Shown here piece by piece: positions 1 to 10,500 of a DNA stretch of 64,000 nucleotides; within the stretch, counting starts at the first letter, position 1, and every line of letters starts with the position of its first letter. The position numbers were made by a program, and so were the translations under genes. The DNA is from Mesorhabditis belari (lineage: Eukaryota; Nematoda; Chromadorea; Rhabditida; Rhabditidae): contig CAUEEP010000728.1 of assembly GCA_958450365.1 (NCBI GenBank), positions 2,511,001 to 2,575,000 on the forward strand, read 5' to 3'. The notes under the pieces were generated by a model. The model saw only the letters and a list, made by a program, of their open reading frames with translations, did no database searches and was not told the DNA's origin.

Positions 1-660
1 GTAGAATCGTCCCCCAAAAATACATCAGTGGGGGGCTATAGTAAAATAAATGGGAGGGGGTGATAGTAAAATTACCCGGAAATTCTTTACTATCGCCCCC
101 CTAACTATTTTACTATGTCCCCCCTCCCCAGGATGAACTATATTATGGCCCCCGCCCGCCTCCACTTTACTATTTAAGAAATGAATTTTGAACAATTTTT
201 CCAATATCTTATTTCAAAAAGTCCATTATTTTAAAAAAAACAGGTGGTGGGGTAATAGTAAACTACACTACTGGACAATGAAATATCATATTCGAAAAAA
301 GATCGTCACTTTCACGCGTCTGTAACTCCATTGTCTTTACCGTATTTCTAAATATTAATATTACCATTGTGTAGTCCTTGAAAAGAGCTTTCAGAAAATG
401 TATAACACTAATAGTTTAAGCTCAAAGACAAGGGAGTTACAGAAGCGCGAAAGTGACGATCGTTTTTCAAATATGATATTTCATTGTCCAGTACTGTAGG
501 TGGGGGGGTGATATTACACAATATAAATAATGTATTATCACCGCCCAAACAATAAGTGGGAAGATAATAGTAAATTATAGGGGTAATAGTCGTAATGGGG
601 GGTGATAATACAGTTTATCCTGGGGGCGGTGATAGTAAAGTATGTGGGGGGTAATAGTAA
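1..660. repeat. G/C-tract repeat with an embedded foldback (264-498)
   Basis: This stretch holds short motifs of the type 'ggggtgatagtaaaat', that is, poly-G/C tracts alternating with 'tactat'. At 264-498 there is a palindrome whose ends read 'actggacaatgaaatatcat' in both directions. The right-arm counterpart lies at 39197-39936, with its foldback at 39424-39660. An isolated end of the same foldback recurs at about 42297-42349. No coding potential is seen. Confidence 0.6.
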
Positions 661-721
661 AATACTCCCAACGTGTAATTTGACGATGGTTTCTCCAAAA
701 GAAGACTATTACGTAAAGTAA

Positions 722-1181
722 ATATACGGTACCTATTTGACAAATGAACCAATAAGGCTCTGAATAGTCAACGGCTCTCCACACACCGTTCATTTTCCCA
801 TCCAAAATAGCGCAAGCCTTGCTGGGATCAATTCGATTAACGACGCGAACGGAAAATGAACAATGAACGGAAAAATTGTAGTTTTGTACTTTTTGCCCTA
901 AAATCGTGATCGAGCGATTTGCACACCGCGTTCGCATCCTGAAGTAACTTTCAACAAAATTTCAAACTAGATTTACATCAATTGAAAGTTCGCATCAAAA
1001 TAGTAAAAACGCCGTTGTTCTATACATCGGAAAAGGGGCAATCTGAAGATCGAAATGTCATAATGTTACTGAAGCTGGCTGTCAATTAACAATTGTTTTT
1101 CTACACCTCAATCATACCTGGCCTAGTCAATTCGGTTAACGATGCACCGAAAAACATAGGGAGTAAGAAAACGTTAAGCAT
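722..1181 (-). pseudogene. C-type lectin pseudogene, left copy
   Basis: A first exon starting at 1181 encodes a signal peptide like that of the neighbouring lectin (MLNVFLLSMFFGASL). The next exon would encode the CP...CYYF start of a C-type lectin domain but carries an in-frame TAG and a frameshift. The following exon starts well (DANAVCKSLDH) and then loses the WIG/WENQ core, resuming only at the C-terminal part (KACAILDGKMNGVW, then FICQ). The same lesions occur in the right-arm copy at 38733-39180, so the gene was already broken before the inverted duplication. No functional product is expected. Confidence 0.75.
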
Positions 1182-1418
1182 ATTGATCGATTTCTTCTTT
1201 TAAAAGAATTCTTTTGAAAGAATAAACTAAAACAAATGTCAAAATTTAAGATAAGAAAAGTTATTTTAATTCTTGAAGCTCAGTGAAAAGAAAAGTTTCC
1301 CCAGAACTATTAACTGAACGGGAATCGGTGATAAGACAAACACGAAAACTCTCGTAATTTCAGATCATATCTTTCAAAAAAAACATTGTGTTATCTTTTT
1401 TTAAAATAAAAATTATCT

Positions 1419-3440
1419 TTGCGAGAAGAAGTGCGAGAAGAAGTGCAGTGTGCCACAGACCAAAGATCAGAGGATCTCAGACGCGACCAAGGAGCTGCTC
1501 AAGATGAGGATCCACCTCAAGAACAACACCAACTCCACAGAGCTGGAACGAAGAGCAGCTGACAAAGCATGCCGCAACCACCTCAAGATGGGCCTCAGCA
1601 ACCACCGCAAGCGAAAGCTCCTGGAAGCAGCCGAAGCAAGACAAAGCATCAAGAGGTGCAGACGAAGACTCATCCAAGAGAGACAAGTCTTCACAGCCCT
1701 CAAGGACAACAACGGCACCAGAACCAACTCAAGAGCGGCGATGGAGAAGATTGTCCAAGACTTCTACACCGACCTCTACTCGTCGACAGGCACCCACCCA
1801 CCACCGCAATTGCCAGCTGCCACAGAAGAAATGCCGACAGTCCTCCCAGCCGAAATCAGAGCAGCCATCGCCACCACCAAGACTGGAACAGCACCAGGGC
1901 CAGACGACATCAAGATAGAACTACTCAAGGCTGCAGGAGAAGACATGCACAAGCTGCTGGCCGAACGCTTCACCACCTACCTCCACAACCAGAGGATACC
2001 TGACCACTGGCGAGAAGCAAGGACAGTTCTGCTCTACAAGAAAGGAGACAAAGAAGACATCGGAAACTACAGGCCAATATCTCTGCTATCGGTCCTGTAC
2101 AAGCTCTACACGAAGATTCTCCAACAACGAATAGAGCGGAAACTCGACGACTACCAGCCAGTGGAGCAGGCCGGCTTTCGCAAGAACTTCTCGGTGATCG
2201 ACCACATGCAAGCCGTCACCCAACTGATCGAAAGAACACGAGAATTCCGAATACCACTCATCCTGGTGTTCGTCGACTACAAGAAGGCATTCGACTCAGT
2301 GGAACACGGCGCAGTGACACAAGCTCTCCTCGACGCCGGGATTCACCTCGGATATATCCACGCGATACAAGACTGCTACACGGAGGCTACCACCACCATC
2401 AAGATGTTCGAGAGGGAAGTCCACATCCCTATCAAGCGCGGGGTCCGCCAAGGAGACACCATCTCGCCCAAGCTCTTCACCACGGTTCTCCAGTATGCCA
2501 TGAAAGACCTCGAGTGGGAAGACTACGGCATCCCGGTAGACGGCAGAAACATCACCAATCTACGCTTCGCAGACGACATCGTGCTCTGCGCCAAGACACC
2601 AGAAGAGGCCCAACGGATGCTAGAAGACCTTGACCGGGTCAGCAAGAAGATTGGCCTCGAGATGCACAGGAAAAAGACTCAGAGCATGAGGAACGCATGG
2701 TGCCCACCTGGAGAGATCAAGCTGGAAGGTCAACCACTAGAAGAAGTCACCTCCTACACCTACCTCGGAAGAAGCATCAACATGGAGGGAGACCTAAGAC
2801 CAGAAGTCGCCAGAAGAAGACGAGCTGCCTGGACAGCACTAGGAAGCATCAAAGAAGTCACAAAGATGCTCAAGAATCACCAGAGAACTCGGGCACACCT
2901 CTTCGACAGTACCGTCCTCCCGGCACTCTGCTACGGGACAGAGACCTGGGCCACGACACAGACCACTGAACGAGCCCTGAGAACGACGCATCGAGCCCTT
3001 GAAAGGAACCTCCTCGGGTACAATAGGAAGACGCAGCTCGACCAGGACCTAAGAAGTACGGACATGCGCCAGCTCTCGGGACTCAGAGATCCAGTGGAAG
3101 TGATTGAGAGAAAAAGACTCAGATGGGCCGGTCACGTAGCCAGAAGAACAGACGACAGATGGACGATACGGATCATAGAGTGGCTACCACGAGACCAGAA
3201 GAGGCCAGTCGGAAGACCAGCAACGAGGTGGAGCACAAGAGTGGCAGAGACGGTCAGAGAAAGGATGGCTAGACTGCAACCACCACCAGCACCAGCAAGT
3301 CGAAGACTTCGAACCAGGAACAATCAAGCTAGGAAACACTGGATGACAATAGCAAGGATAGAGAAATGTGGAAGCAGGTTGTGATCTGCGCAAATAGGAA
3401 CACCTGAGTGCGAAGACAGATCAAAAAAAAAAAAAAAAAA
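1419..3440 (+). mobile_element. RTE-type non-LTR retrotransposon, 5'-truncated
   Basis: This is a LINE inserted between the two lectin loci of the left arm. The right arm shows the empty site, where the flanks join as 'aaaattatcttttacttg'. The insertion is bounded by a roughly 13-bp target-site duplication of the form AAAAATTAT(C/T)TTT. It ends in an A-tract of about 18 bases, and its 5' junction repeats 'gcgagaagaagt'. One uninterrupted frame runs from about 1450 to 3384. No endonuclease domain precedes the reverse transcriptase, so the copy is 5'-truncated and probably cannot move by itself. Confidence 0.9.
1450..3384 (+). CDS. Reverse transcriptase ORF of the RTE-type LINE (partial)
   Basis: An open frame of 644 codons with no ATG at its start (first codon GTG), as expected for a truncated copy. 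It covers the fingers (PGPDDIKIELLK), motif NYRPISLL near residue 205, palm motif A FVDYKKAFDS near 273-282, GVRQGDTISP, and the catalytic FADD near 372-376. After the thumb region it has YTYLGR and a C-terminal RLRWAGHVARR segment, both typical of the RTE clade. The frame ends with TGA shortly before the poly-A tail. It would reverse-transcribe LINE RNA at the nicked target. It is a parasite ORF, not a host gene. Confidence 0.85.
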   Translation: MPQTKDQRISDATKELLKMRIHLKNNTNSTELERRAADKACRNHLKMGLSNHRKRKLLEAAEARQSIKRCRRRLIQERQVFTALKDNNGTRTNSRAAMEKIVQDFYTDLYSSTGTHPPPQLPAATEEMPTVLPAEIRAAIATTKTGTAPGPDDIKIELLKAAGEDMHKLLAERFTTYLHNQRIPDHWREARTVLLYKKGDKEDIGNYRPISLLSVLYKLYTKILQQRIERKLDDYQPVEQAGFRKNFSVIDHMQAVTQLIERTREFRIPLILVFVDYKKAFDSVEHGAVTQALLDAGIHLGYIHAIQDCYTEATTTIKMFEREVHIPIKRGVRQGDTISPKLFTTVLQYAMKDLEWEDYGIPVDGRNITNLRFADDIVLCAKTPEEAQRMLEDLDRVSKKIGLEMHRKKTQSMRNAWCPPGEIKLEGQPLEEVTSYTYLGRSINMEGDLRPEVARRRRAAWTALGSIKEVTKMLKNHQRTRAHLFDSTVLPALCYGTETWATTQTTERALRTTHRALERNLLGYNRKTQLDQDLRSTDMRQLSGLRDPVEVIERKRLRWAGHVARRTDDRWTIRIIEWLPRDQKRPVGRPATRWSTRVAETVRERMARLQPPPAPASRRLRTRNNQARKHWMTIARIEKCGSRL

Positions 3441-3696
3441 ATTATTTTTTACTTGTAGCTGTGTGTTTTAAATAAGTTCTATGCACAGATTTATGCAAAT
3501 TGTAAATCTCAAAATGTGATGCGAAAATTTATTAGCTTCAGAGAGTTTTTGATTGATGTTTCGATGGGGAAGCTATTGAGGAGCCGCTAAATTTTGATTT
3601 ATAAGTCTTTTCAGATTTTTGTGATTATTTATTGTTAGATAATCAGGGCCACGGTTTTAGAGCAAAGAAAGAACCCAGATCTAGGCAACCGTAGCT

Positions 3697-4691
3697 TTAA
3701 ATGAATCCTTTCCAAGATTGGCCTAGCTTCTGCCTAGATTGGCTATTCAATTGAACCAAAAGAAAGTTTTCAGACTCTAGAACCCACTTCGACATTGCTG
3801 CTAATGTTTTCTTCGTTGCCTCAACAACTTACCCATTTGACAAATCGACCAGTTCATGTCAGTGCACGAGACAGCTCTCCACACTCCATTCTTCGATCCA
3901 TCAATGATCGCACAAGCCTAAAATCTTATGCATAAACAAAGCAAGGAAATTTTCGAGAACACTCTCACCTTAGCTGGATCAGTCGGCACTTTTTGATTCT
4001 CCCAATTGGTGAAAGTTGGCTAAAAAGTGGCTTTTACCTTTAATGAATTCTTTTCAAACCTTAACAATCTCTCCATTGCTATTCCATTGCCAATCTCCGT
4101 TTACAAGACGAATGCCGATCCACGATTGAAGACCGTACGCGTGATCTAGAAAAAAAACCATAGTTGAACGTTTTCTTTTTCGCCGTGAATTGTCAGCTCG
4201 CTTTTTGATTGAAAATTTTCTCAAACCACGATAGGAACGTTTCAAATGTTTTACTACAAGGTTACATTTTCATTTTTGATTTTCAGCTCGCTTTTTGACT
4301 CAAACTTTTCTCAAATCCTTACAGTTGATGAAGTTTTGAACTTTTTGCCCCAAAATCGTGACAAACTCATGGTTAAGCGCTTTGCACGCAGTATTCGCAT
4401 CCTGAAAACAAAAAAATTATAATAGTTTCCATGAGTTTTTGTTTCAATGTGGACTTTACAAATGTTACCTCAAAGTTCATCGAGTTTGCGTTAAAGTAGT
4501 AACACTGACCATTGAAACCCTCATCATTAAATGGACAATCTGGAAATGGTAGTAATCGGTTGAAAACTACTAGATCTTTAAAGATCAATTGAATTTCTTC
4601 AGAGAAACTCACTCTCTTCATCAACTCGACTCTTCGCTGGTGAGGCAAATGAAATCCCGACAACAACCGCAATAACGACCAGTTTAAGCAT
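3697..4691 (-). CDS. Secreted C-type lectin domain protein (intact left copy)
   Basis: Starts at 4691 with a signal peptide (MLKLVVIAVVVGISFA). Exons then give a short C-type lectin domain: NCPFNDEGFNGQCYYF, DANTACKALNHEFV, a WIGIRLVNGDWQWNSNG core, PTFTNWENQKVPTDPAK, and ACAIIDGSKNGVW ending in ICQM. The conserved cysteines of the fold are present. The classical EPN/QPD and WND calcium and sugar ligands are not, so sugar binding is uncertain. Introns are short GT-AG. The last exon (stop at 3697) is read from an acceptor near 3800 and is the least certain part. The right-arm copy at 37288 is frameshifted, so this may be the only working member of the pair. Members of this family are often intestinal and pathogen-induced; that role here is inference. 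Confidence 0.8.
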
Positions 4692-4727
4692 ATCGATGCA
4701 ATTCAATTGGACTTTTCGACTCTGCAA

Positions 4728-4770
4728 TTTTCGTGTATCCTTATAAACAGGAAGCTTTTGATAAGAAAAC
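4728..4770 (-). promoter_or_regulatory. GATA site and TATA-like box upstream of the lectin gene
   Basis: TGATAAG lies at 4759-4765, about 70 bp upstream of the ATG and read toward the gene side, next to a TTTATAAGG box near 4738. The right-arm copy keeps both (37214-37220 and about 37232). The third lectin gene has a CTTATCA site at 40115-40121, 60 bp upstream of its ATG. In nematodes TGATAA near the start is the typical ELT-2-type intestinal site. Tissue is inferred. Confidence 0.45.
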
Positions 4771-5065
4771 AGAGTTTATGAAAAGGTGAAACGATTTCCC
4801 CTCTTATTTTGAATTAAATTCTGCGATAAGACAGCAGAAAACGGATTTTTTTGGTTACATTGATGTCATGAAATGATTAGTAAGCCGGAAAGAGAACAAA
4901 GCTCAAATTTCGGAGTGGAATAATAAACGTGGGGTTTTATCTGGTTATAACGTGAAAAAACTCAAAAGTTTGCTTGCATAGCCATGTAAAACTCGTACAA
5001 ATCGGGACCTAGTTAGAAAAGCGCCACGGCAAAAAATCCCCCTTGGCGGTTAAATTTCTATGTGT

Positions 5066-5237
5066 TTCTGATTCTTTGTGTACGCATAGTTTCTGCCATT
5101 GACGAACGTAGAAACGATTCATGATTAAACATGTTAGTGATAAGAGAGTAATGAGCCAAAATTTTGATGAAAATGATCTCATGAAATGGTTGGTAAAGCG
5201 GAAAAAGAGGAAAGCACACATTTCGATATTGAAATGA
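5066..5237. other. Short flank between the inverted repeat and the Tc1-like element
   Basis: No gene seen. A block at 5165-5222 (CATGAAATGGTTGGTAAAG...) resembles the lectin upstream region at 4865-4918, so it may be a leftover duplicated promoter. Confidence 0.35.
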
Positions 5238-5239
5238 TA

Positions 5240-6870
5240 CAGTCATGTGCAAAAGTCTTTTCACATTCAATTTTCTAAAAAGTTTCATCAATTTTCTTTG
5301 ATAAAGTTCATGGCGCTCTTTAAGCCATTAATAGTTTTAGTTACACAAATATATGTACAATTTATTTACACGAACGTTATCGCTATACAACACTTATTCA
5401 TTGAGAAAAAAGTATAATTGTCAAAACACCCCTGAAAATCGTGGTGCAAAAGTCTTTTCACACAAAACGAAATTAAGCTTTAATCAACATTTAGTCGCTC
5501 CTCCTTTTGCCAAAAGTACTTCTTTAATACGAGTAGGCATCGATGCAATTAATTCATCAAGAATTCCAGGTCCAATCGTCCTCCAAATTTTTCTGATGTA
5601 AAACCATAGCTCGACTTTACAATTGAATCGTTTTCCTCGCAATTTTGATTTCAAATAAGCCCATAAATTCTCAATAACATTTAAATCCGGTGAGAATGGT
5701 GGAGCCTTGATTAAAGAAACGTGATTGATTCCAAACCATCCCGGTAAATGTGCTTTTCCTCCATTCGAAATAGTCACAACGCGGCCCATCAAAAGTTTGC
5801 TTTTGTGTACTGGCGAATTATCTTGATAAAGAAACCATCCTGGATTCATCGAAGCAGTCGCAAATGGAAGTAGACATCTGTCCAATATCTCAATATATTG
5901 GCGGGAATCCATTGTTGACTTTACGAGGACCAGCGGACCTGTTGAACTTTTACACATCGCACCTAAAGAAATCATTTTGAGCTGTATAAAAAGAAAATTA
6001 TCCTTACCGAAACACATAATTGATCCTCCGCCTGTTTTCACCGTGGGTTGCAAGTACTTGAGTTGATATCGCTTTCCAATTGGACGTCGGATCAGATGAT
6101 TTCGATTTGAAGGAAAAATATCAACTTTTATTTCATCAACAAAAATCACTCGGGCCCAATCATCGATTGTCCAATTTGAATAGGTTCGAGCAAATTGAAG
6201 GCGTTGCCTCCTGTGTTTGGCTGTCATCATAGGTTTGGAAGCAGGTCTGCTAGTATACAATGCTGCTTGAAGCAAGCGTCGATGCAAGGTCTAGCGGGAA
6301 ATATTCTTGTTTGAAAAGAATGACTCCATCGTTCAACGTCAAATTCGGATCCCTTTTAAAAGCTCCCGTAAGGAATCGGTTTTCATTCTTTGTTGTAATC
6401 CTCGACCGTCCCTTTTTCCTACATCTGTGCATATTTCCAGACACATTCATTTTTGCCATGACAAGAGAAACTGCTCTGGGCGTACATCCTAAGAGGCGAG
6501 CAACGTCTTGTCGTGGCATTCCTTCCTTCCTTGCCTCGACGATCCTTTCTTTATCCGGAGTTGACAAGTACGCTCCTGGCATCTAAACAAAAATAAAATA
6601 GTACCAGTAAATACGAAGCGAACGAAAATAATAAAAATTTTTGCAAATGTGAAAAGACTTTTGCACCGCGATTTTCAGGGGTGTTTTGACAATTATACTT
6701 TTTTCTCAATGAATAAGTGTTGTATAGCGATAACGTTCGTGTAAATAAATTGTACATATATTTGTGTAACTAAAACTATTAATGGCTTAAAGAGCGCCAT
6801 GAACTTTATCAAAGAAAATTGATGAAACCTTTTAGAAAATTGAATGTGAAAAGACTTTTGCACATGACTG
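5240..6870 (-). mobile_element. Tc1-like DNA transposon, copy 1 (1631 bp)
   Basis: The element is flanked by TA (5238-5239 and 6871-6872) and begins CAGT and ends ACTG. It has inverted repeats of about 223 bp (5240-5462 and 6648-6870). Each repeat carries an outer and an inner copy of GTGCAAAAGTCTTTTCACA, giving an IR/DR layout. It encodes one transposase on the minus strand. A second copy of exactly the same length lies in the opposite orientation at 60500-62130, differing by few bases. Both look young. Confidence 0.95.
5484..6582 (-). CDS. Tc1-family transposase (copy 1)
   Basis: Starts at 6582 (MPGAYLSTPDKERIVEARKE) with a helix-turn-helix and a GRSRITTKNE segment. A frame change to the catalytic part is best explained by a 34-nt intron (the plus-strand copy shows gga|gtcatt...cgctag|acc). 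A second 45-nt in-frame intron (g|gtaagg...tttag|gt) interrupts MCFG/AM. Spliced length would be about 340 residues, normal for Tc1. Catalytic motifs are IFVDEIK, YQDNSPVHKS and SPDLNVIENLW. The second Asp and the Glu are 49 residues apart rather than the usual 34 because of an extra GGKAHLPG-like stretch. Compared with copy 2 there are roughly a dozen substitutions, so either copy could be active. Confidence 0.85.
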
Positions 6871-6872
6871 TA

Positions 6873-7116
6873 AGTTTCGCTTGATCTCGTTTCAATGAAT
6901 TATGGAAGGAGTTTTGTTGTAAAAAAAGCTGAATTTAAAAGTTGCCAAAAGAAAATGTCAAATACGTTAGCGCTAATCAAATCTGGTAATTGTTAAAGGC
7001 ACAAAAATCCAACTAAAAATCTACCCAATTAGCCTTTCCTAAGCCATCACCTATAAACCCACCCCCTCTCTCTTTCAGCCAAGTGAACACCGCCTTTTTC
7101 GCTCCTCCTTTCGGCC
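6873..7116. other. Intergenic stretch, no gene seen
   Basis: AT-rich DNA between the transposon's TA and the tRNA gene. I see no exon, repeat or hairpin. Confidence 0.5.
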
Positions 7117-7187
7117 GCGTTCGTGGTGTAATGGTCAGCATGGATGCCTTCCAAGCATTCGACGGGGGTTCGATTCCCCCCGAACGC
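7117..7187 (+). tRNA. tRNA-Gly (anticodon UCC)
   Basis: A 71-nt cloverleaf. The acceptor stem GCGTTCG pairs with CGAACGC, the D-arm contains the A box (TGGTGTAATGGTCAGCA), and the anticodon loop is CTTCCAA with TCC. The T-arm GGGGGTTCGATTCCCCC is a perfect stem with the B box. It is followed by 'aaatactttttgc', a T-run suited to RNA polymerase III termination. It has no intron. It lies about 400 bp beyond the 3' end of HMG-CoA synthase on the opposite strand. Confidence 0.95.
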
Positions 7188-7597
7188 AAATACTTTTTGC
7201 ACTTTTTGAAAAATTGCAAATTTTCGTGAAGAATTTATTGCAAGCGTGGTAAAGTGAGGAATCAAAGGCGTTAAGGCGTTGAGAAGAGGTTTGAACGCTG
7301 AAAGCTGAAATCAAGTCTTGACTAGGACAAATAATAAAAACGATTCGGAAACCGCAAAGACCAAGAGTAACAAGAAATTGGCAAGAATGATTAAAGAAAG
7401 TTGATATCTTAAGACAGTTTAAAGGCACAACCATAGAGCAGAAGATATTGAAGAAAAATGCGACCCGAGAATCTCAAAAAAAGGAGTTAACAGTGGAGGA
7501 GCGAGGAAAAGAGACCAGTGAATAAGATTGAAGACGAAAAAATGGGAAAACTTAAGCGATTGATGATTGATTTGAACTTATTGTTGTTTTATGTATT

Positions 7598-10500
7598 TCA
7601 ATTATGACCATTTTGTTGTTCTAAAGGAATCCTTGCATAGAATCGTTGATACGATTTGCTGATCGATGTCAAAATGAAAGCGCCGGGGAAAGGTTGAAGA
7701 TCGGGCTGAGAAAGGGCTTTCGGTGTATACGATTCTAAAGATTTTTTTCTTTTCAAGTTCAGAAAGTTTTCTTGGTACCTGTTGAATGCAAGAGTTCTTC
7801 TCTCATTTTCATTACTTCTCGATATCTTTCTGGGGTGAGCACTGTACGATTGTTGAGTCGTTCAAGTGCTTCAGCACAGATTTTCTTCATAAGAAGCAGT
7901 TCGCTGAAAATTTTGGGAGCAATTTTGAGACTGAATAAGCATGGCGAGAGAAAGAAATGAGAGAAAACCTAAGAGGTTACTTAAACCCACGCGTTCTCTG
8001 AATTGTTGACGAGAACGGAGAACATGGCTGAGGCACAGCCACTCCCGTATGCGTACATTAAGATACGAGCCGGTGATTGAGATGAGCTCATTGAAGCGCT
8101 AAAGAAATGCTGATTATATTTAATTCAATAATTTAGCGTATTATTCAGCTCACCATTTCGCCAACCATGTCACCAATTGCACGAAAAGCGACGGCGTATA
8201 CATGTTCCCGCAATTTCGATTCATTTCCAAGAAGGGAGATGTGAGCGAGTTGAATTCTAAAGCAAATTTTAGAAGTAAATTGAGACAGAACTTTGAATAG
8301 AAACTCTAGAGTTGATTAGTTAAAGCTCTTTTCTATAAACTAAAATTGTAACAAAAACATCTATCGGCTCTTTTTTGCCGTTGGTAATTTAAGGTTTTTT
8401 ATTTTTTTTCTCAGCACCAATCCTTCGATTTTGACTATCATTCGATGCAGAATAAAATTCCGTGTCAAATGATATCAAAACAAAACTCAAAATATAATAT
8501 CCACGCAAAGTTATTGGCTAAAAACCTAAACCCCGCCGCTTGTGGGCGGGACTTAACCTTTTGCCTCATAACATTGCATGGATATTAAATTTTGAGTTTT
8601 GTTTTGATATCATTCGACGCGTAATTTCATTCTGCATCAAATAATAGTCAAAAAAGTCAAAATCGAAAGATTGGTGCTGAGAAAAACACGAAAAACCTTA
8701 AATTGCTGACGGCAAAAAGGAGTGATAGATGTTTTCGTTAGTTTAGTAAAAACCTACCTTTAAAGGAGCTCTTTTGAAGACTTGAAACCACTTCTCGTTC
8801 ATCAAGATCGGTGATTGGCCTAGAAATATTCTTGAGACTTTATACAGTTGTTATCTAGTCAACTCACATTAACTTCTTAAGTTCATCATTTCCTTGTGTA
8901 AATCCGTTAAGCACATCCCAATAGTGTAATCGACCAATTGCTTTTTGAACCATCTTCGTGAATGGAGAGTGAAACATTGCGGCATCAAAAGATTGCAGAG
9001 AAATTTCTGAATTTAGAAGTTATAATGTATTTTGTTAAGTTGAATTTGAACTAAATTCAAATGCTAAATATTCAGCACAAAGCTAGAGTAAAATGTTCGC
9101 GTACCGCCTCTGGAAAGTTAACAGCTTTCCCTGAAGACGTCACTCGCTTTTCTTTCTCCTCTCTAATTAGTCCGATAACCATTTTGGTTACCGGATTTCG
9201 GTGAGAGGAATCGAACTCGAGTCGTCTCGAGCGAGAGACAGAAGTGCTATCCATTTCACTAACTGACCTTCCCCTTTCAATCGTTTTGCTTTCCTTTTGT
9301 ACGCCGTGTAGCACTCGTCAAGGGCTTTCATGTAAATCTTGAGACTGTTTTGCCCATTCACCACCGGGTACTCGCTCGGTTTTCCGCCGCCTAGATGTTA
9401 TTTTGGTTTTCAGAGCAATACAGAGCAATTCATAAACGATTCTTAATTATAAAATCTTCAAACCTATCGGTTTGTAGAAATCCCATGTGGCATCCATGTA
9501 AATCCCGCGAAGTCCTTTCTCGAAAACTATTGGCGCATTTGGTCCAATCAACACCGCCACAGCACCAGCTCCTGGAAATTGAAAGTAGAGTAGGAATGGA
9601 AGGGTTGAAAGAGTCAACTCTGAGACTTTTTTCAAAAGGTTCTATCACATTTAATCTTCTCTTCTATGATTTTTTTACCTTCTGATCTTCTGTTATATGA
9701 ATCTGTTCTATAATCTTCTGATCTTTTACCTCCAGTACACCTAGCGGGTCCTTCTTCATAGACGGCAATATCAGCAAGAACAGCTATTGAAAAACGACCT
9801 GAAATTTGAAATTCTAATTTTCTGATTCGATTTGATTACCTAAAGTGAAAGTACGATGTTTTTTTCAGACTCATTAGGTAAATCGCTCAATTTCTCATAC
9901 TTTCATCATACTTTATTTCAAGCTTTTTAACAAGTAACATCATTTTGTAAAGCCACTCTCACAAAAAACAAAATCGAATCAGAAAATTCTCACCTTCAGT
10001 CGCCCAATTGGCCGTCACCCAGTCGATTGCGTGAAAAACGGCCTGTGTGCCTCCATAGCAAGCATTTTTCACGTCAACTCCCTCAATGTCATGATTTTCA
10101 TCTAAAGTTTTATGTTTCAAAAAAAATATTGCAAAAGCAACTTACCAAAAAGTCGCATCAGTTCACTCTTGACACTTTTGCTTTTATCAATGAGTGTCTC
10201 AGTGCCAACAGCCAAGAAGCCAATGCTTTCTTTGGAAATCTAAAAAAAAAAGAAATCGTTCAATCAACTTCATCTGAATTTCCCTCAAGAAACTAAGTAC
10301 CGCATCTTCTCTAATAGTAGTGCCCCCCGGCGAGCCGAGTTGGTGACTATTTTACGGTTTCAAAGCTTTTGCAGAAGTTCAACACTCTAATCCTCTACTA
10401 GATCTCATCGTCAGCTACATTTTCCGACCCGACATCGATAGGTTCTGATAAGCGGTTCTCGAGATTTCGAGCAATTTGGGCGACGCTCAGGGTGCACTAC

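Larger units (their letters stand above)
1..5065. repeat. Left arm of a large inverted repeat (continues beyond the window start)
   Basis: The reverse complement of this stretch matches 36627-39936 almost throughout. Base 1 pairs with about 39936 and about 5002 pairs with about 36976. After an extra ~300 bp in the right arm, 5020-5065 pairs with 36627-36680. The arm carries two C-type lectin loci plus a LINE (1419-3440) that the other arm lacks. The pseudogene tail at 575-937 translates identically in both arms, so the duplication looks recent. The left arm runs off the window edge. Confidence 0.9.

Noticed and set aside
1..660. G-rich tracts as telomeric or G-quadruplex switch DNA
   Set aside because: The tracts are irregular and belong to a dispersed repeat present in both inverted-repeat arms; no further support.
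1450..3384. LINE ORF as a host gene (database names such as 'craniofacial development protein 2-like')
   Set aside because: Reverse transcriptase motifs, poly-A tail and target-site duplication show that it is a retrotransposon.
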